Numbered from the stretch's first letter, positions 7,771 through 15,800 are shown. The stretch is DNA of 26,054 nucleotides from Egerieenecus sp048201975 (GCA_048201975.1 DBFBGQ010000027.1:1-26054), one strand, 5' to 3'. Notes: generated by a model not told the origin, from the letters alone. Made by a program: numbers and translations.

Positions 7771-10308
7771 TTATTTTTCCACGGTTTCCAGGGTCAGGAA
7801 GGCCCGCGGGCCCCGGTAATCGCACGCATGCGTTTCCCCTTGCACATTTAGCGCCGCTGGCGTCTCCTGCAGGGTCACCGGCCCCAGCTCGGCTACTTCC
7901 ACCGCAGCCTCCCGTTCGTCCATGCGCAGCAGGCGGCAGGCGCTGGCCTGGGCGAAACGCTCCAGGCTGGCATAGGAAGCCGCGTCTCCCACGCGCACCA
8001 CCCACAGGTTTTCCAGGCCGGGGCTGAGCAGCTCCTCCCGCTGGTAGGGACCCTGGGTTTGCTTCGACAGGCCCTGCAGGGCCCACACGTAAAGGTACCC
8101 GCCGTCCTTTTCGCCGCAGTACCAATCCTCGCCGCTGAGCACCCGGTCGAAGGCTTCAAAAGGGAAATAGGCATGGGTAAAGGGCGCCAGCACCTCCGAT
8201 GGCAACCGGTAACGCGCCAGCGCGGTGTTCCGCCACTGTGCGGCCAGGGGCAGCACGCCATTCCCCGCCCAGTAGCTGGGCCGGCCGGAGCCAAAGGCGT
8301 GGGTCTCCCCCGGATGGTTCACAAAGCACTGGGCATGGGCGTCGATGGTCGCCTGGACAATGTGCTCCTGATAGCCCGGCGCATAGGGCTTAAAGGCGTT
8401 GGCCGTGGAGAGCAGCACGCTGGCTGTCTTGTACAGCGTCAGGTTTACATGCTCCTCATAGCCCTGGTTGCGGCCCGTCCACAGGACTTCCCCGGGAGCC
8501 AGGCTCAAAAAGCGCTTCTCCGCCTGGGGCGGCTGATAGTCGCTGATGCACAGGGGCACATACGCACCGGTCTCCGAGGTGATCATCCCCTTGCCGTAGG
8601 CGTAGTACAGCAGCGAAGCCGGTCCGTTCACCAGGTTGCCCTTCAGCTGCTTTTCATAGCTGCGGCCATAAGAGGATGCAAAACTGTTCTTGTGGCCGTA
8701 AAGGGCCAGGCAATGGAAAATGCTGTCCAGCGCGCCCTTCGCCCGCTGATGCAGCGGCTCCTCCGGCCCTGTAAGCAGGTACAGGTAGCCAAAGGCCAGC
8801 GTATCAATGGGCAGGTAAGCGTTGGAATTCCACTCCGTCATGAATTCCCGCTCGAAGTCGTCGAACCATCCGTTCAGCAGTCCCTCCGCCTTGGCCCGGG
8901 CCTGACGCCCCGTCAGGCCGCTGGCGGAAAACACGCTGTCAGGGAACATGCCGCCCGCCACGTATTCACATGCGTGGAACAACAGCGCATGGTTCTCGCT
9001 GAAAAACCACATCACATCGTTGCCAGGTTCATCGATCCAATAGCGGAAATGGAGGATGGCCTCTTCCATGCGCGCCACCGTGCCGGCGCTGAGCTGGGCG
9101 CGGTGGTTGCTGAGCACATACAGCTGCGCAATCAGATAAAAGTCGCTGCAATCCTTGTGCAGTTCAATGCCTGGCAGGTCCCGAAGCAGGCAGCGTTCCG
9201 CCTCCGCCGGATCACCCTGCCGCGCCAGCACCGCCACCGCCCGGTAGGTATTCTCCGGGGACTCCTCGGCGGCAAAGCGCAGAAGCTCTCCTTTGCGCTG
9301 GTCAAAGCTGCCGCAAGGCGGCTCCATGAAGCGCCGGCGGGTCAGTTCCGCGGAAATGCGCCGGGAAACCGTGTATCCGGGCACCTGCGCCGTAAGCTGT
9401 ATGCCGTAATATCCCGGAGGCAAGGGCCGCGTTTCCCGCAGGAGGATCTCCCGGTCTCCAGGCGCCAGCAGGAACTCCTGCCCCGCGCCGCCGGCATCCT
9501 TCTCCTGAATGGAGGCGATATCGCTGGCCTCCACAGCGCAGCTGATGTTCAGGGGCATGTTGGCGGTGTTTTCCACATCCAGATGGATGCTACCGTCAAA
9601 GTCATGATCCAGGTGGACAAAGGCATTGTCCAGCACCGCCTCCGCGGCCAGCAGCGCGGCGGTATCCACCTGCGGGGCCATGGGCAGGCACAGGGTGATG
9701 GGCGTATGCTCCGGCACCTCCAGACGGAAGTAATAGTCCGTATCCCGCTCCGCCAGGTCCTCCAAGCAGACGCAGAGCAGATTGCTCCCCGCCTCAAGCT
9801 CCAGCGTAATTTCCTGATGCTTGACCATGTTGCGGGTGAAGGGGCGGAAACTGGTCACCTTTTTCCCGTTGAGCCACAGGGTGGCGCCTCCGCAGGTGGA
9901 CAGCGTCGCCGGAAGGCGGGAGAGAGCCTCCGGGCATTCCAGCCACACCGCATACCAGCTCACCAGCGACGTGGGCACATGCCAGAACCCGGAGCGATCC
10001 ACGTTCACATTGCCGTGGGGCAGGTGCGGCGTCATCAGGCAGCTTCCCCCGGGGCACGCGATCTCCTGCTGACCCGCGCAGCCGCGCATATCCGGGCACA
10101 CCGCCGGATGGGCCAGCATCCGCGCCAGGAATTCCTTCCGGCAGGGATTGTCATGGATGGAAAAGCCAAACTTCAGCCACTGATTGATCTTGCCCGTCAT
10201 GGTGGTTTTCTGGAAATGCTCCGGGGTCTCAAACAGTGCCGTCTGCAAAAAGCGGTTGATAAACCTGCCCTGGGTCAGCGGATAGCGCAATGCATTGTTC
10301 TGGTTCAT
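7771..10308 (-). CDS. Uncharacterised protein, predicted (alpha/alpha)6-toroid carbohydrate-active enzyme
   Basis: 845 residues, no signal peptide. I do not recognise a named family. Residues about 105-200 look like a jelly-roll with a sugar-binding-type motif (GGATLWLNGKKV, 140-151), followed by a second beta domain (about 225-325). Residues about 335-575 are helical and carry FFSENHALLFHACEY (435-449), AGGMFPD, EWNSNAYLPIDTLAFG (492-507) and SYGRSYEKQ (546-554), a pattern expected of an alpha/alpha toroid. Residues about 600-845 are beta-rich and include GSGRPSYWAGNG. Toroid plus C-terminal beta-sandwich is the architecture of heparinase-like and PL8-like polysaccharide lyases, and the next gene encodes a GH105 enzyme that consumes lyase products, so an intracellular lyase or glycosidase is plausible but unproven. 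ATG overlaps the permease stop (ATGA), with GGGAGG upstream. Confidence 0.8.
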   Translation of the reverse strand: MNQNNALRYPLTQGRFINRFLQTALFETPEHFQKTTMTGKINQWLKFGFSIHDNPCRKEFLARMLAHPAVCPDMRGCAGQQEIACPGGSCLMTPHLPHGNVNVDRSGFWHVPTSLVSWYAVWLECPEALSRLPATLSTCGGATLWLNGKKVTSFRPFTRNMVKHQEITLELEAGSNLLCVCLEDLAERDTDYYFRLEVPEHTPITLCLPMAPQVDTAALLAAEAVLDNAFVHLDHDFDGSIHLDVENTANMPLNISCAVEASDIASIQEKDAGGAGQEFLLAPGDREILLRETRPLPPGYYGIQLTAQVPGYTVSRRISAELTRRRFMEPPCGSFDQRKGELLRFAAEESPENTYRAVAVLARQGDPAEAERCLLRDLPGIELHKDCSDFYLIAQLYVLSNHRAQLSAGTVARMEEAILHFRYWIDEPGNDVMWFFSENHALLFHACEYVAGGMFPDSVFSASGLTGRQARAKAEGLLNGWFDDFEREFMTEWNSNAYLPIDTLAFGYLYLLTGPEEPLHQRAKGALDSIFHCLALYGHKNSFASSYGRSYEKQLKGNLVNGPASLLYYAYGKGMITSETGAYVPLCISDYQPPQAEKRFLSLAPGEVLWTGRNQGYEEHVNLTLYKTASVLLSTANAFKPYAPGYQEHIVQATIDAHAQCFVNHPGETHAFGSGRPSYWAGNGVLPLAAQWRNTALARYRLPSEVLAPFTHAYFPFEAFDRVLSGEDWYCGEKDGGYLYVWALQGLSKQTQGPYQREELLSPGLENLWVVRVGDAASYASLERFAQASACRLLRMDEREAAVEVAELGPVTLQETPAALNVQGETHACDYRGPRAFLTLETVEK

Positions 10309-11132
10309 CCCTTAATCCCTCCCAACGTCACGCCGCCGATGATGCGCTTTTGGAACACCAGAAACACCACCGTGGTGGGTATCATGGAAAGCACCGACAT
10401 GGCCAGCAGGCTGTTCCAGTCCACGGAATATTCTCCCGCGAAGGAGGCCAGGGCCAGCTGGATGGTAAACTGCTGCTTGGAGGAAATCACCAGCAACGGC
10501 CAGATGTAGTCGTTCCAGCGCCACATGAAGGAGATAATCCCCAGCACCGACAGGGTGGGCGCCACCAACGGAGACATGATTTGCAGGAACGTGCGCGTTT
10601 CGCTGGAACCGTCGATGTAGGCGGCCTCCATGTAATCGCTGGAGACGCTGACAAACGCCTGGCGCATCATGAACGTGCCGGTGGGCGTAGCCATGGCGGG
10701 AATGATTACGCCCCAGAGGGAATCGTACATGCCCGTGTTCACAATCACCTTGAAAATGGGGATCATGATAATCTCCACGGGGATCATCAGCGTCATCATC
10801 ACCATGGCGAAAAGCACGCCGCTGAAGCGGAAGCGAAACTTTGCAAAGGCGTAACCGGCCATCAGGCTAATCAGCAATGTCAGCGCAGTTGCCACCACCG
10901 AAACAAAAACCGTGTTGCCGAAATAACGCAGGAAGTCCCCCTTGGCCAGCGCCAGACGGTAGTTTTCCAGCGTGGGCTCCTGCGGGAAAAACTGCGGCGG
11001 CCAGCGGAACAGCTCGCTGGACCCCTTAAAGGAGGAGATAATCAGCCAGATGCATGGAAAAAGGAAAAGAATGCACACCACAAACATGACCGCCGATAGC
11101 AGCGCATATTGACGTTTCTGCTTAGTCAGCAT
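10305..11132 (-). CDS. CUT1 ABC transporter permease, MalG/UgpE type
   Basis: 275 residues, inner-membrane permease. A first membrane helix lies at about 12-33 (VMFVVCILFLFPCIWLII), followed by the extracytoplasmic loop ENYRLAL usual in MalG-type subunits. Four or five further helices follow. The EAA loop that contacts the ATPase is clear: YMEAAYIDGSSETRTFLQI, about residues 170-188. AAAGGAGG lies 8 bases before the ATG. The gene overlaps the first permease gene by 11 bp and the following 845-residue gene by 4 bp, so all are co-translated. With its partner it would form the channel for the oligosaccharide bound by the protein encoded at 4402-5637. No ATPase gene is present in the window; a shared MsmK/MsiK-like ATPase elsewhere is the usual solution in this family. 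Confidence 0.94.
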   Translation of the reverse strand: MLTKQKRQYALLSAVMFVVCILFLFPCIWLIISSFKGSSELFRWPPQFFPQEPTLENYRLALAKGDFLRYFGNTVFVSVVATALTLLISLMAGYAFAKFRFRFSGVLFAMVMMTLMIPVEIIMIPIFKVIVNTGMYDSLWGVIIPAMATPTGTFMMRQAFVSVSSDYMEAAYIDGSSETRTFLQIMSPLVAPTLSVLGIISFMWRWNDYIWPLLVISSKQQFTIQLALASFAGEYSVDWNSLLAMSVLSMIPTTVVFLVFQKRIIGGVTLGGIKG

Positions 11133-11997
11133 CCTGCTCGCCTCCTTTGTTCACCTTAAACTGAATCAGCGTCAGCAGCGCCAGGATGACGAAAAGCACC
11201 ACGGTCATCGCGCTGGCATAGCCCATTTTGTTTTTCTTGAAGGCCGTTTCATAGATTAGCTGCACCAGGAACTTTGTGGCCGCGCCAGGTCCGCCGCCGG
11301 TCACCGCGTTGACCAGCGCGTAGGATTTCAGCACGCCAATGCTGGAGAGAACCAGCACCAGCAGGCTGGTGGGCTGCAGCAGCGGAAAGGTAATGTGCCA
11401 GAAGCACTTGAAGGAGCTGGCGCCGTCAATCCGCGCCGCCTCGTAGTACGTGGGGGAAATGCCCTTCAGGCCCGCGACGAACATCATCATATAATAGCCG
11501 CAGGCGCCCCACACGGTAATGCCAATGACCGTGCCCAGGGCCATCTGGCTATCGGTAAGGAAGCGGATGGGCTGCGTGCCCATGAGCTCGCACAGATATC
11601 CCATCAGACCAAAGTCCTCGGTGAGCAGGAAGCGCCAGCTAAAACCGATGATGATGGGTGAGAGCATAAACGGAAAATAAAAAGCCATGCGGAAAAACGA
11701 CACGCCCCGCAGCGCCTTGCTGACCACCAGCGCCATCAGCAGCGCAAAGCAAAAAATCAGCGGGATGCTGATGACCGTATAAATCGCCGTGCGGGACAGC
11801 GAGGACAGAAAGCCGCTGTCCGTGCACAGATCCACAAAGTTGTCAAAGCCGATAAACTTCATTTTGCCAATGCCGTCCCATTTCTGGAACGCATAGTAGA
11901 AGCCCGTAAGCGCGGGGTAAAAAATATACGTACAGAATAGCAAAATCGTCGGTGCAATCAGCACGTAAGGGAACACCTTACGCTTCCAGTTCCTCAT
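11122..11997 (-). CDS. CUT1 ABC transporter permease, MalF/UgpA type
   Basis: 291 residues, inner-membrane permease. The short N-terminus (RNWKRK) is followed by a first helix (VLIAPTILLFCTYIFYPALTG) and the FQKWDG loop typical of UgpA-like subunits. The EAA motif YYEAARIDGASSFKCFWHI (about residues 187-205) marks the ATPase contact loop. AAGGAG lies 8 bases before the ATG. It is the first gene of the leftward operon, 11 bp overlapped by the second permease gene, and is read from the extended -10 promoter at 12089-12094. Its promoter region is shared with the divergent GH1 gene, so import and hydrolysis are likely co-regulated. Confidence 0.94.
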   Translation of the reverse strand: MRNWKRKVFPYVLIAPTILLFCTYIFYPALTGFYYAFQKWDGIGKMKFIGFDNFVDLCTDSGFLSSLSRTAIYTVISIPLIFCFALLMALVVSKALRGVSFFRMAFYFPFMLSPIIIGFSWRFLLTEDFGLMGYLCELMGTQPIRFLTDSQMALGTVIGITVWGACGYYMMMFVAGLKGISPTYYEAARIDGASSFKCFWHITFPLLQPTSLLVLVLSSIGVLKSYALVNAVTGGGPGAATKFLVQLIYETAFKKNKMGYASAMTVVLFVILALLTLIQFKVNKGGEQDAD

Positions 11998-12088
11998 GGA
12001 ATCACTCCTTACTTATCGGCGTGCGCCTGGTATACAGTTTTGCCGCACCGCGCAGGGCGGTTGGCGTACAGGGCCTTGATCTACGCAC

Positions 12089-12117
12089 ATTATAGCATGC
12101 TTTGTTTTTCCAAAAAG
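12089..12117 (-). promoter_or_regulatory. Promoter of the leftward transporter operon
   Basis: On the minus strand, TGCTATAAT gives an extended -10 (TATAAT at 12094-12089), about 90 bp before the first permease. The -35 position is weak (CTTTTT at 12117-12112 with 17-bp spacing). An extended -10 with a poor -35 is typical of activator-dependent promoters. The first arm of the 13-bp repeated box lies 22 bp further upstream. Confidence 0.65.
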
Positions 12118-12139
12118 TCGCAACACTTTGTAAAAATGT

Positions 12140-12269
12140 CAAATTCTTGCGCTTGCGCTCTCCGCAAGCCGCCTTTTCACATGATCAGAAAGGCGTCTTC
12201 TTGACCAGATCATTCCAAAATCCTTCCAGGCGATATCAAACCGGCAAATTGCTGCTGCGCAAGAATTTG
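12140..12269. repeat. Mirrored 13-bp operator boxes between divergent promoters
   Basis: The 13-mer GCGCAAGAATTTG occurs perfectly at 12257-12269 on the + strand and at 12152-12140 on the - strand, 104 bp apart. Each copy points toward its own promoter and lies 22-24 bp before that promoter's -35 position, as expected for an AraC-type activator binding twice. A further 7-bp inverted repeat, GCTTGCG-N5-CGCAAGC (12151-12169), touches the left box. ATGATC (12181-12186) and GATCAT (12208-12213) form a third dyad between the boxes. The rest of the 359-bp intergenic region (11998-12356) holds only the two promoters. Confidence 0.7.
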
Positions 12270-12292
12270 TAATTTCCTGGCATGTGGCGCGG

Positions 12293-12321
12293 TTGACAGG
12301 CTTCGCCGCCTTTCATACAAT
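12293..12321 (+). promoter_or_regulatory. Sigma-A promoter of the GH1 gene
   Basis: TTGACA (12293-12298), a 17-bp spacer and TACAAT (12316-12321) form a near-consensus promoter 35 bp before the GH1 start. The operator-like box at 12257-12269 lies 23 bp upstream of its -35 element. Confidence 0.85.
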
Positions 12322-12356
12322 CAAACAAAGCGCCGTAATTCGGCAGGAAAGGCGGT

Positions 12357-13721
12357 ATGGAGATGTCTTTTCCCAAGGGATTTGTCTGGGGCGCCGCAAC
12401 GGCAGCCTATCAGGTGGAGGGTGCGGCCGCCGAGGGCGGTAAAGGCCCGTCCATCTGGGATCAGTTTGTGCATGAGGAAGGCAAGATTTTCGGCGGTCAC
12501 ACCGGCGACCAGGCCTGCGACCACTTTCACCGCTTCCGGGAGGACGTGCGGCTGATGGCGTCCCTGGGCGTGCAGGGATACCGATTCTCGCTTTCCTGGC
12601 CCCGTATTCTGCCTCAAGGCCGAGGTGCGGTAAATCAGGCCGGAGTGGATTTCTACCAGCGGCTGCTGGACGCGCTGCTGGAAGCGAACATACGGCCCTT
12701 TGTTACCCTGTTCCATTGGGATTACCCGGTGGCACTCTCCGCCTGTGGCGGCTGGGAGAACCCCGACAGCCCCCAATGGTTCGCGGACTACGCCGATCTA
12801 TGCGCCCGCCATTTTGGCGATAAGGTCAAGGATTTCATCACACTGAACGAGCCGCAGATCTTTCTGGGGCATGGATACGTCAACGGCGTGCACGCGCCGG
12901 GCCTTCGCCTGACACCCGACCGCACGGTGCCCATGGCGCACCGCATTCTGCTGGCCCACGGCCTTGCCGCGGCGGCCCTGCGCAGCGCGTGCCCGGACGC
13001 CCGCGTCGGCTTCGCTCCCTGCGCCAATCCCCGCATCCCCGTCACTGAGTCTCCAGAGGACATTGCCGCGGCACGGAAAGCGTATTTCTCCATCCCTTCC
13101 ACGGGATGCTGGTGTTTCAACGTGCCCTGGTGGAGCGACCCCGTGCTGCTGGGACAATACCCTGCCCAGGGGCTGGAGCGCTTTGCCCAGTGGCTTCCCC
13201 AGGGCTGGGAAAAGGACATGGAGCGCATGCATCAGCCCTTGGATTTCTATGGTCAAAATATCTACTGCGGAGATCTGGTCCGGGCCGCGCAGACAGGCGA
13301 CGGCTGGGAGGATGTTCCCCTGCCCCAGGGCTGCAGCCAGTCCCTCACCCGCTGGGCCGTTACCCCGCAGGCGCTGTACTGGGGGCCGCGCTTCCTTTAC
13401 GAGCGCTACCACACCCCCATTGTCATCACCGAAAACGGCATGTCCTGCCATGACACCGTATCCCTGGATGGTCAGGTACACGACCCCAACCGCATTGACT
13501 ACCTCCACCGGTATTTGCTGGCCTACCGCCGGGCAGCCGAAGAGGGCGTGGACATCCGCGGTTACTTTGTCTGGTCCCTGATGGACAACTTCGAATGGTC
13601 ACGGGGCTATGGCGAACGGTTCGGACTGGTCTATGTGGACTACGCCACCCAGCGCCGGATTGTCAAGGATTCCGGGAAGTGGTATGGCCAGGTGATCTCC
13701 ACCAACGGCGAATGCCTGTAA
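12357..13721 (+). CDS. Glycoside hydrolase family 1 beta-glycosidase
   Basis: 454 residues, cytoplasmic, no signal peptide. GH1 enzymes are retaining beta-glucosidases, galactosidases or their 6-phospho forms. The N-terminus (SFPKGFVWGAATAAYQVEG) is diagnostic. The acid/base Glu is in TLNEPQ (about 161-166), the nucleophile Glu in ITENGM (about 356-361), and the C-terminal WSLMDNFEW motif (about 403-411) binds the substrate sugar. Length is normal. Because the neighbouring importer is an ABC system and not a PTS, an unphosphorylated substrate is more likely. AGGAAAGGCGG precedes two possible starts, ATG at 12357 and ATG at 12363; the second has the better spacing, so the first two residues are uncertain. 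It is transcribed away from the transporter operon. Confidence 0.95.
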   Translation: MEMSFPKGFVWGAATAAYQVEGAAAEGGKGPSIWDQFVHEEGKIFGGHTGDQACDHFHRFREDVRLMASLGVQGYRFSLSWPRILPQGRGAVNQAGVDFYQRLLDALLEANIRPFVTLFHWDYPVALSACGGWENPDSPQWFADYADLCARHFGDKVKDFITLNEPQIFLGHGYVNGVHAPGLRLTPDRTVPMAHRILLAHGLAAAALRSACPDARVGFAPCANPRIPVTESPEDIAAARKAYFSIPSTGCWCFNVPWWSDPVLLGQYPAQGLERFAQWLPQGWEKDMERMHQPLDFYGQNIYCGDLVRAAQTGDGWEDVPLPQGCSQSLTRWAVTPQALYWGPRFLYERYHTPIVITENGMSCHDTVSLDGQVHDPNRIDYLHRYLLAYRRAAEEGVDIRGYFVWSLMDNFEWSRGYGERFGLVYVDYATQRRIVKDSGKWYGQVISTNGECL

Positions 13722-13731
13722 ATCCAAGCAA

Positions 13732-13764
13732 GAAGGCCAGGGAGCGTTTTTTTCCCTGGCCTTC
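13732..13764 (+). terminator. Stem-loop after the GH1 gene, probable terminator
   Basis: A perfect 12-bp stem (GAAGGCCAGGGA at 13732-13743 with TCCCTGGCCTTC at 13753-13764) begins 10 bp after the GH1 stop. The T-run is in the loop (GCGTTTTTT) and not after the stem, so it is not a textbook terminator. It may instead act as an mRNA 3' end stabiliser. Confidence 0.5.
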
Positions 13765-13769
13765 CCAGA

Positions 13770-14039
13770 CTGTCAAAAAAACCTTAGAGGTGTCGGAGGG
13801 GCCGCAGCCCCTTCGGCTTACATTCGTGTAAGCCGGCTCCGCCGGCGAACGGTTGGCTTTTCTTTTGAAAAGCCAAGTCGCTTTGCGACCGCTGTTTTTC
13901 ATGCAATGAAAAGCAGCGCCTTGCTGGGTGGTTGATTTTGCTTGCAAAATCAATTCCTTACAACTTCGGACGACCTCTGGTTGGCCAAAGTTGCTTCCTC
14001 GAAAAAGTGGGCTTGCCCACTTTTTCGACACGCTGACAG
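13770..14039. repeat. Non-coding array of successive hairpins
   Basis: About 270 bp between convergent genes, bounded by CTGTCA (13770-13775) and its complement TGACAG (14034-14039). Perfect or near-perfect hairpins follow one another: 13798-13811 (GGGGC stem), 13814-13835 (9 bp, TTCG loop), 13833-13845, 13853-13876 (10 bp, TTTT loop), 13877-13889, 13890-13918 (13 bp with one wobble), 13932-13953 (9-10 bp), 13961-13993, and 13999-14028 (14 bp, TT loop). Almost every base is in a stem. No convincing reading frame exists. It may be a composite palindromic repeat, a MITE-like element, a structured RNA or a two-way transcription barrier; the sequence alone does not decide. Confidence 0.75.
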
Positions 14040-14060
14040 CGGCCCATTTACCGTTGTCAT

Positions 14061-15728
14061 TTAGAACAGGCCGGTGATCTTCCCCTGGGCGTCCACGTCG
14101 ATGCCCTCGGCGGCGGGCACCCGGGGCAGGCCCGGCATGGCGATGATATCCCCGGCAAAGGCCACAATGAAGCCCGCGCCCGCGGAGAGCCGCACCGCGC
14201 GAATGTTCAGGGTAAAGCCCTTGGGCGCGCCCAGGAGCTTGGGATTATCCGAGAAGGAATACTGCGTCTTGGCGATGCACACCGGATAGGCGCCGCAGCC
14301 CTCCTGGGTCAGGCTCTGCAGCTGCTTGAGCACCCCGGGGCCGAAGGTCACCCGCTCCGCGCCATAAATGCGCCGGGCCACGGTTTCGATCTTCTCCTGG
14401 AGAGGCATGTCGTCCGGATAGGTGTAGGAGGGCTCCGCCTTGGGCTGGGCGTCCACAATGCCGGCCACCAGCCGGGCCAGCTCCGTCACGCCCCGGCCGC
14501 CCCGCGCCCAGCCGTCGCACAGCTCGCAGGGGGCGTCCACCGCCTGGCAGGCCTGGCGAACCAGGTCCATCTCCACGGGGGTATCCGCGCTGAAACGGTT
14601 GATGGCCACGATCACCGGGCGCTTCCACACGTGCTGGATGTGGTCGATATGGGCCAGCAGGTTGGGCAGGCCCTTTTCCAGGTAATCCAGCCCCTCCCGG
14701 TTCAGCTCCTCCTTGGGGCAGCCGCCGTGGTGCTTCAGGGCGCGGACGGTGGCCACCAGCACAATGGCGTCCGGCCACAGGCCGCTCTGGCGGCACTTGA
14801 TGTCCAGGAACTTCTCCGCCCCCAGGTCCCCGCCGAAGCCCGCCTCGGTGATCACGTAATCCGCCAGCTTCATGGCCGTGCGGGTGGCGATGACGCTGTT
14901 GCACCCGTGGGCGATGTTGGCAAAGGGTCCGCCGTGCATCAGGCAGGGGGTGCCGTCGATGGTCTGCACCAGGTTGGGCTGGAGGGCGTCCCGGAGCAGG
15001 GCCGTCATGGCTCCGTCGGCCCGCAAATCCGCCGCGGTCACCGCCTTGCCCCCAAAGGTGCGGGCCACCACCAGCCGGCCCAGCCGCGCCTTCAGGTCCG
15101 CCAGGTCCCGGGCCAGGCAAAGCACCGCCATCACCTCGCTGGCCGCGGTGATGTCAAAGCCGTCCTCCCGGGGCATGCCGTTGCCCTTGCCGCCCAGCCC
15201 GGAGACGATCTGCCGCAGCTGGCGGTCGTTCACGTCCATGCACCGCCGCCAGCTTACCCGGCGGGGATCAATCCCCAGGGCGTTGCCCTGCTGGATGTGG
15301 TTGTCCACCATGGCCGCCAGCAGGTTGTTGGCGCTGGTGATGGCGTGCAGGTCCCCGGTGAAGTGCAGGTTGATGTTCTCCATGGGCAGCACCTGGGCGT
15401 AGCCGCCGCCGGTGGCCCCGCCCTTCATGCCGAACACCGGCCCCAGGGAGGGCTCCCGCAGGGCCAGCATGGCCCGCTTGCCCAGCACGGTAAGGCCGTC
15501 GGCCAGTCCCACGCTCACGGTGGTTTTGCCCTCCCCGGCAGGGGTGGGATTGATGGCCGTCACCAGCACCAGGCGCGCCCGGTCCGGCAGAGCGGCGTAG
15601 GGTGCGGGGTCCACCTTGGCAATATACCGTCCATAGGGGGAGAGGTTCTCCTCCCCGATACCCGCCGCGCGGGCGATTTGCGCAATGGGCTGCATGGTCG
15701 CGCCCTGGGCGATTTCCAGATCCGTCAT
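14061..15728 (-). CDS. fhs: Formate-tetrahydrofolate ligase
   Basis: 555 residues, the normal size for this enzyme. It makes 10-formyl-tetrahydrofolate from formate, tetrahydrofolate and ATP in one-carbon metabolism (and in the Wood-Ljungdahl methyl branch where present). The ATP-binding loop TPAGEGKTTVSVGLADGL is near residues 66-83. The conserved EPSLGPVFGMKGGATGGGYA block follows, then the FTGDLHAI and family C-terminal motifs. Start 15728 is preferred because AAGGAGG lies 8 bases upstream and the resulting N-terminus (MTDLEIAQGA) matches the family; longer in-frame extensions would read through the promoter. The gene stands alone with its own promoter and no folate or acetyl-CoA pathway genes nearby, so it does not by itself show acetogenesis. 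It converges on the hairpin array. Confidence 0.97.
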   Translation of the reverse strand: MTDLEIAQGATMQPIAQIARAAGIGEENLSPYGRYIAKVDPAPYAALPDRARLVLVTAINPTPAGEGKTTVSVGLADGLTVLGKRAMLALREPSLGPVFGMKGGATGGGYAQVLPMENINLHFTGDLHAITSANNLLAAMVDNHIQQGNALGIDPRRVSWRRCMDVNDRQLRQIVSGLGGKGNGMPREDGFDITAASEVMAVLCLARDLADLKARLGRLVVARTFGGKAVTAADLRADGAMTALLRDALQPNLVQTIDGTPCLMHGGPFANIAHGCNSVIATRTAMKLADYVITEAGFGGDLGAEKFLDIKCRQSGLWPDAIVLVATVRALKHHGGCPKEELNREGLDYLEKGLPNLLAHIDHIQHVWKRPVIVAINRFSADTPVEMDLVRQACQAVDAPCELCDGWARGGRGVTELARLVAGIVDAQPKAEPSYTYPDDMPLQEKIETVARRIYGAERVTFGPGVLKQLQSLTQEGCGAYPVCIAKTQYSFSDNPKLLGAPKGFTLNIRAVRLSAGAGFIVAFAGDIIAMPGLPRVPAAEGIDVDAQGKITGLF

Positions 15729-15800
15729 GGATGCTGCCTCCTTATGTCGCTGCGCGCCGCGCGATGGCGGCGAAAGAAAAAACAAAAAACGTACACGGTC

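Noticed and set aside
14061..15728. fhs as a sign of a Wood-Ljungdahl gene cluster.
   Set aside because: No folD, metF, acs or codh genes are present nearby; the gene is isolated and common in fermenting Clostridia.
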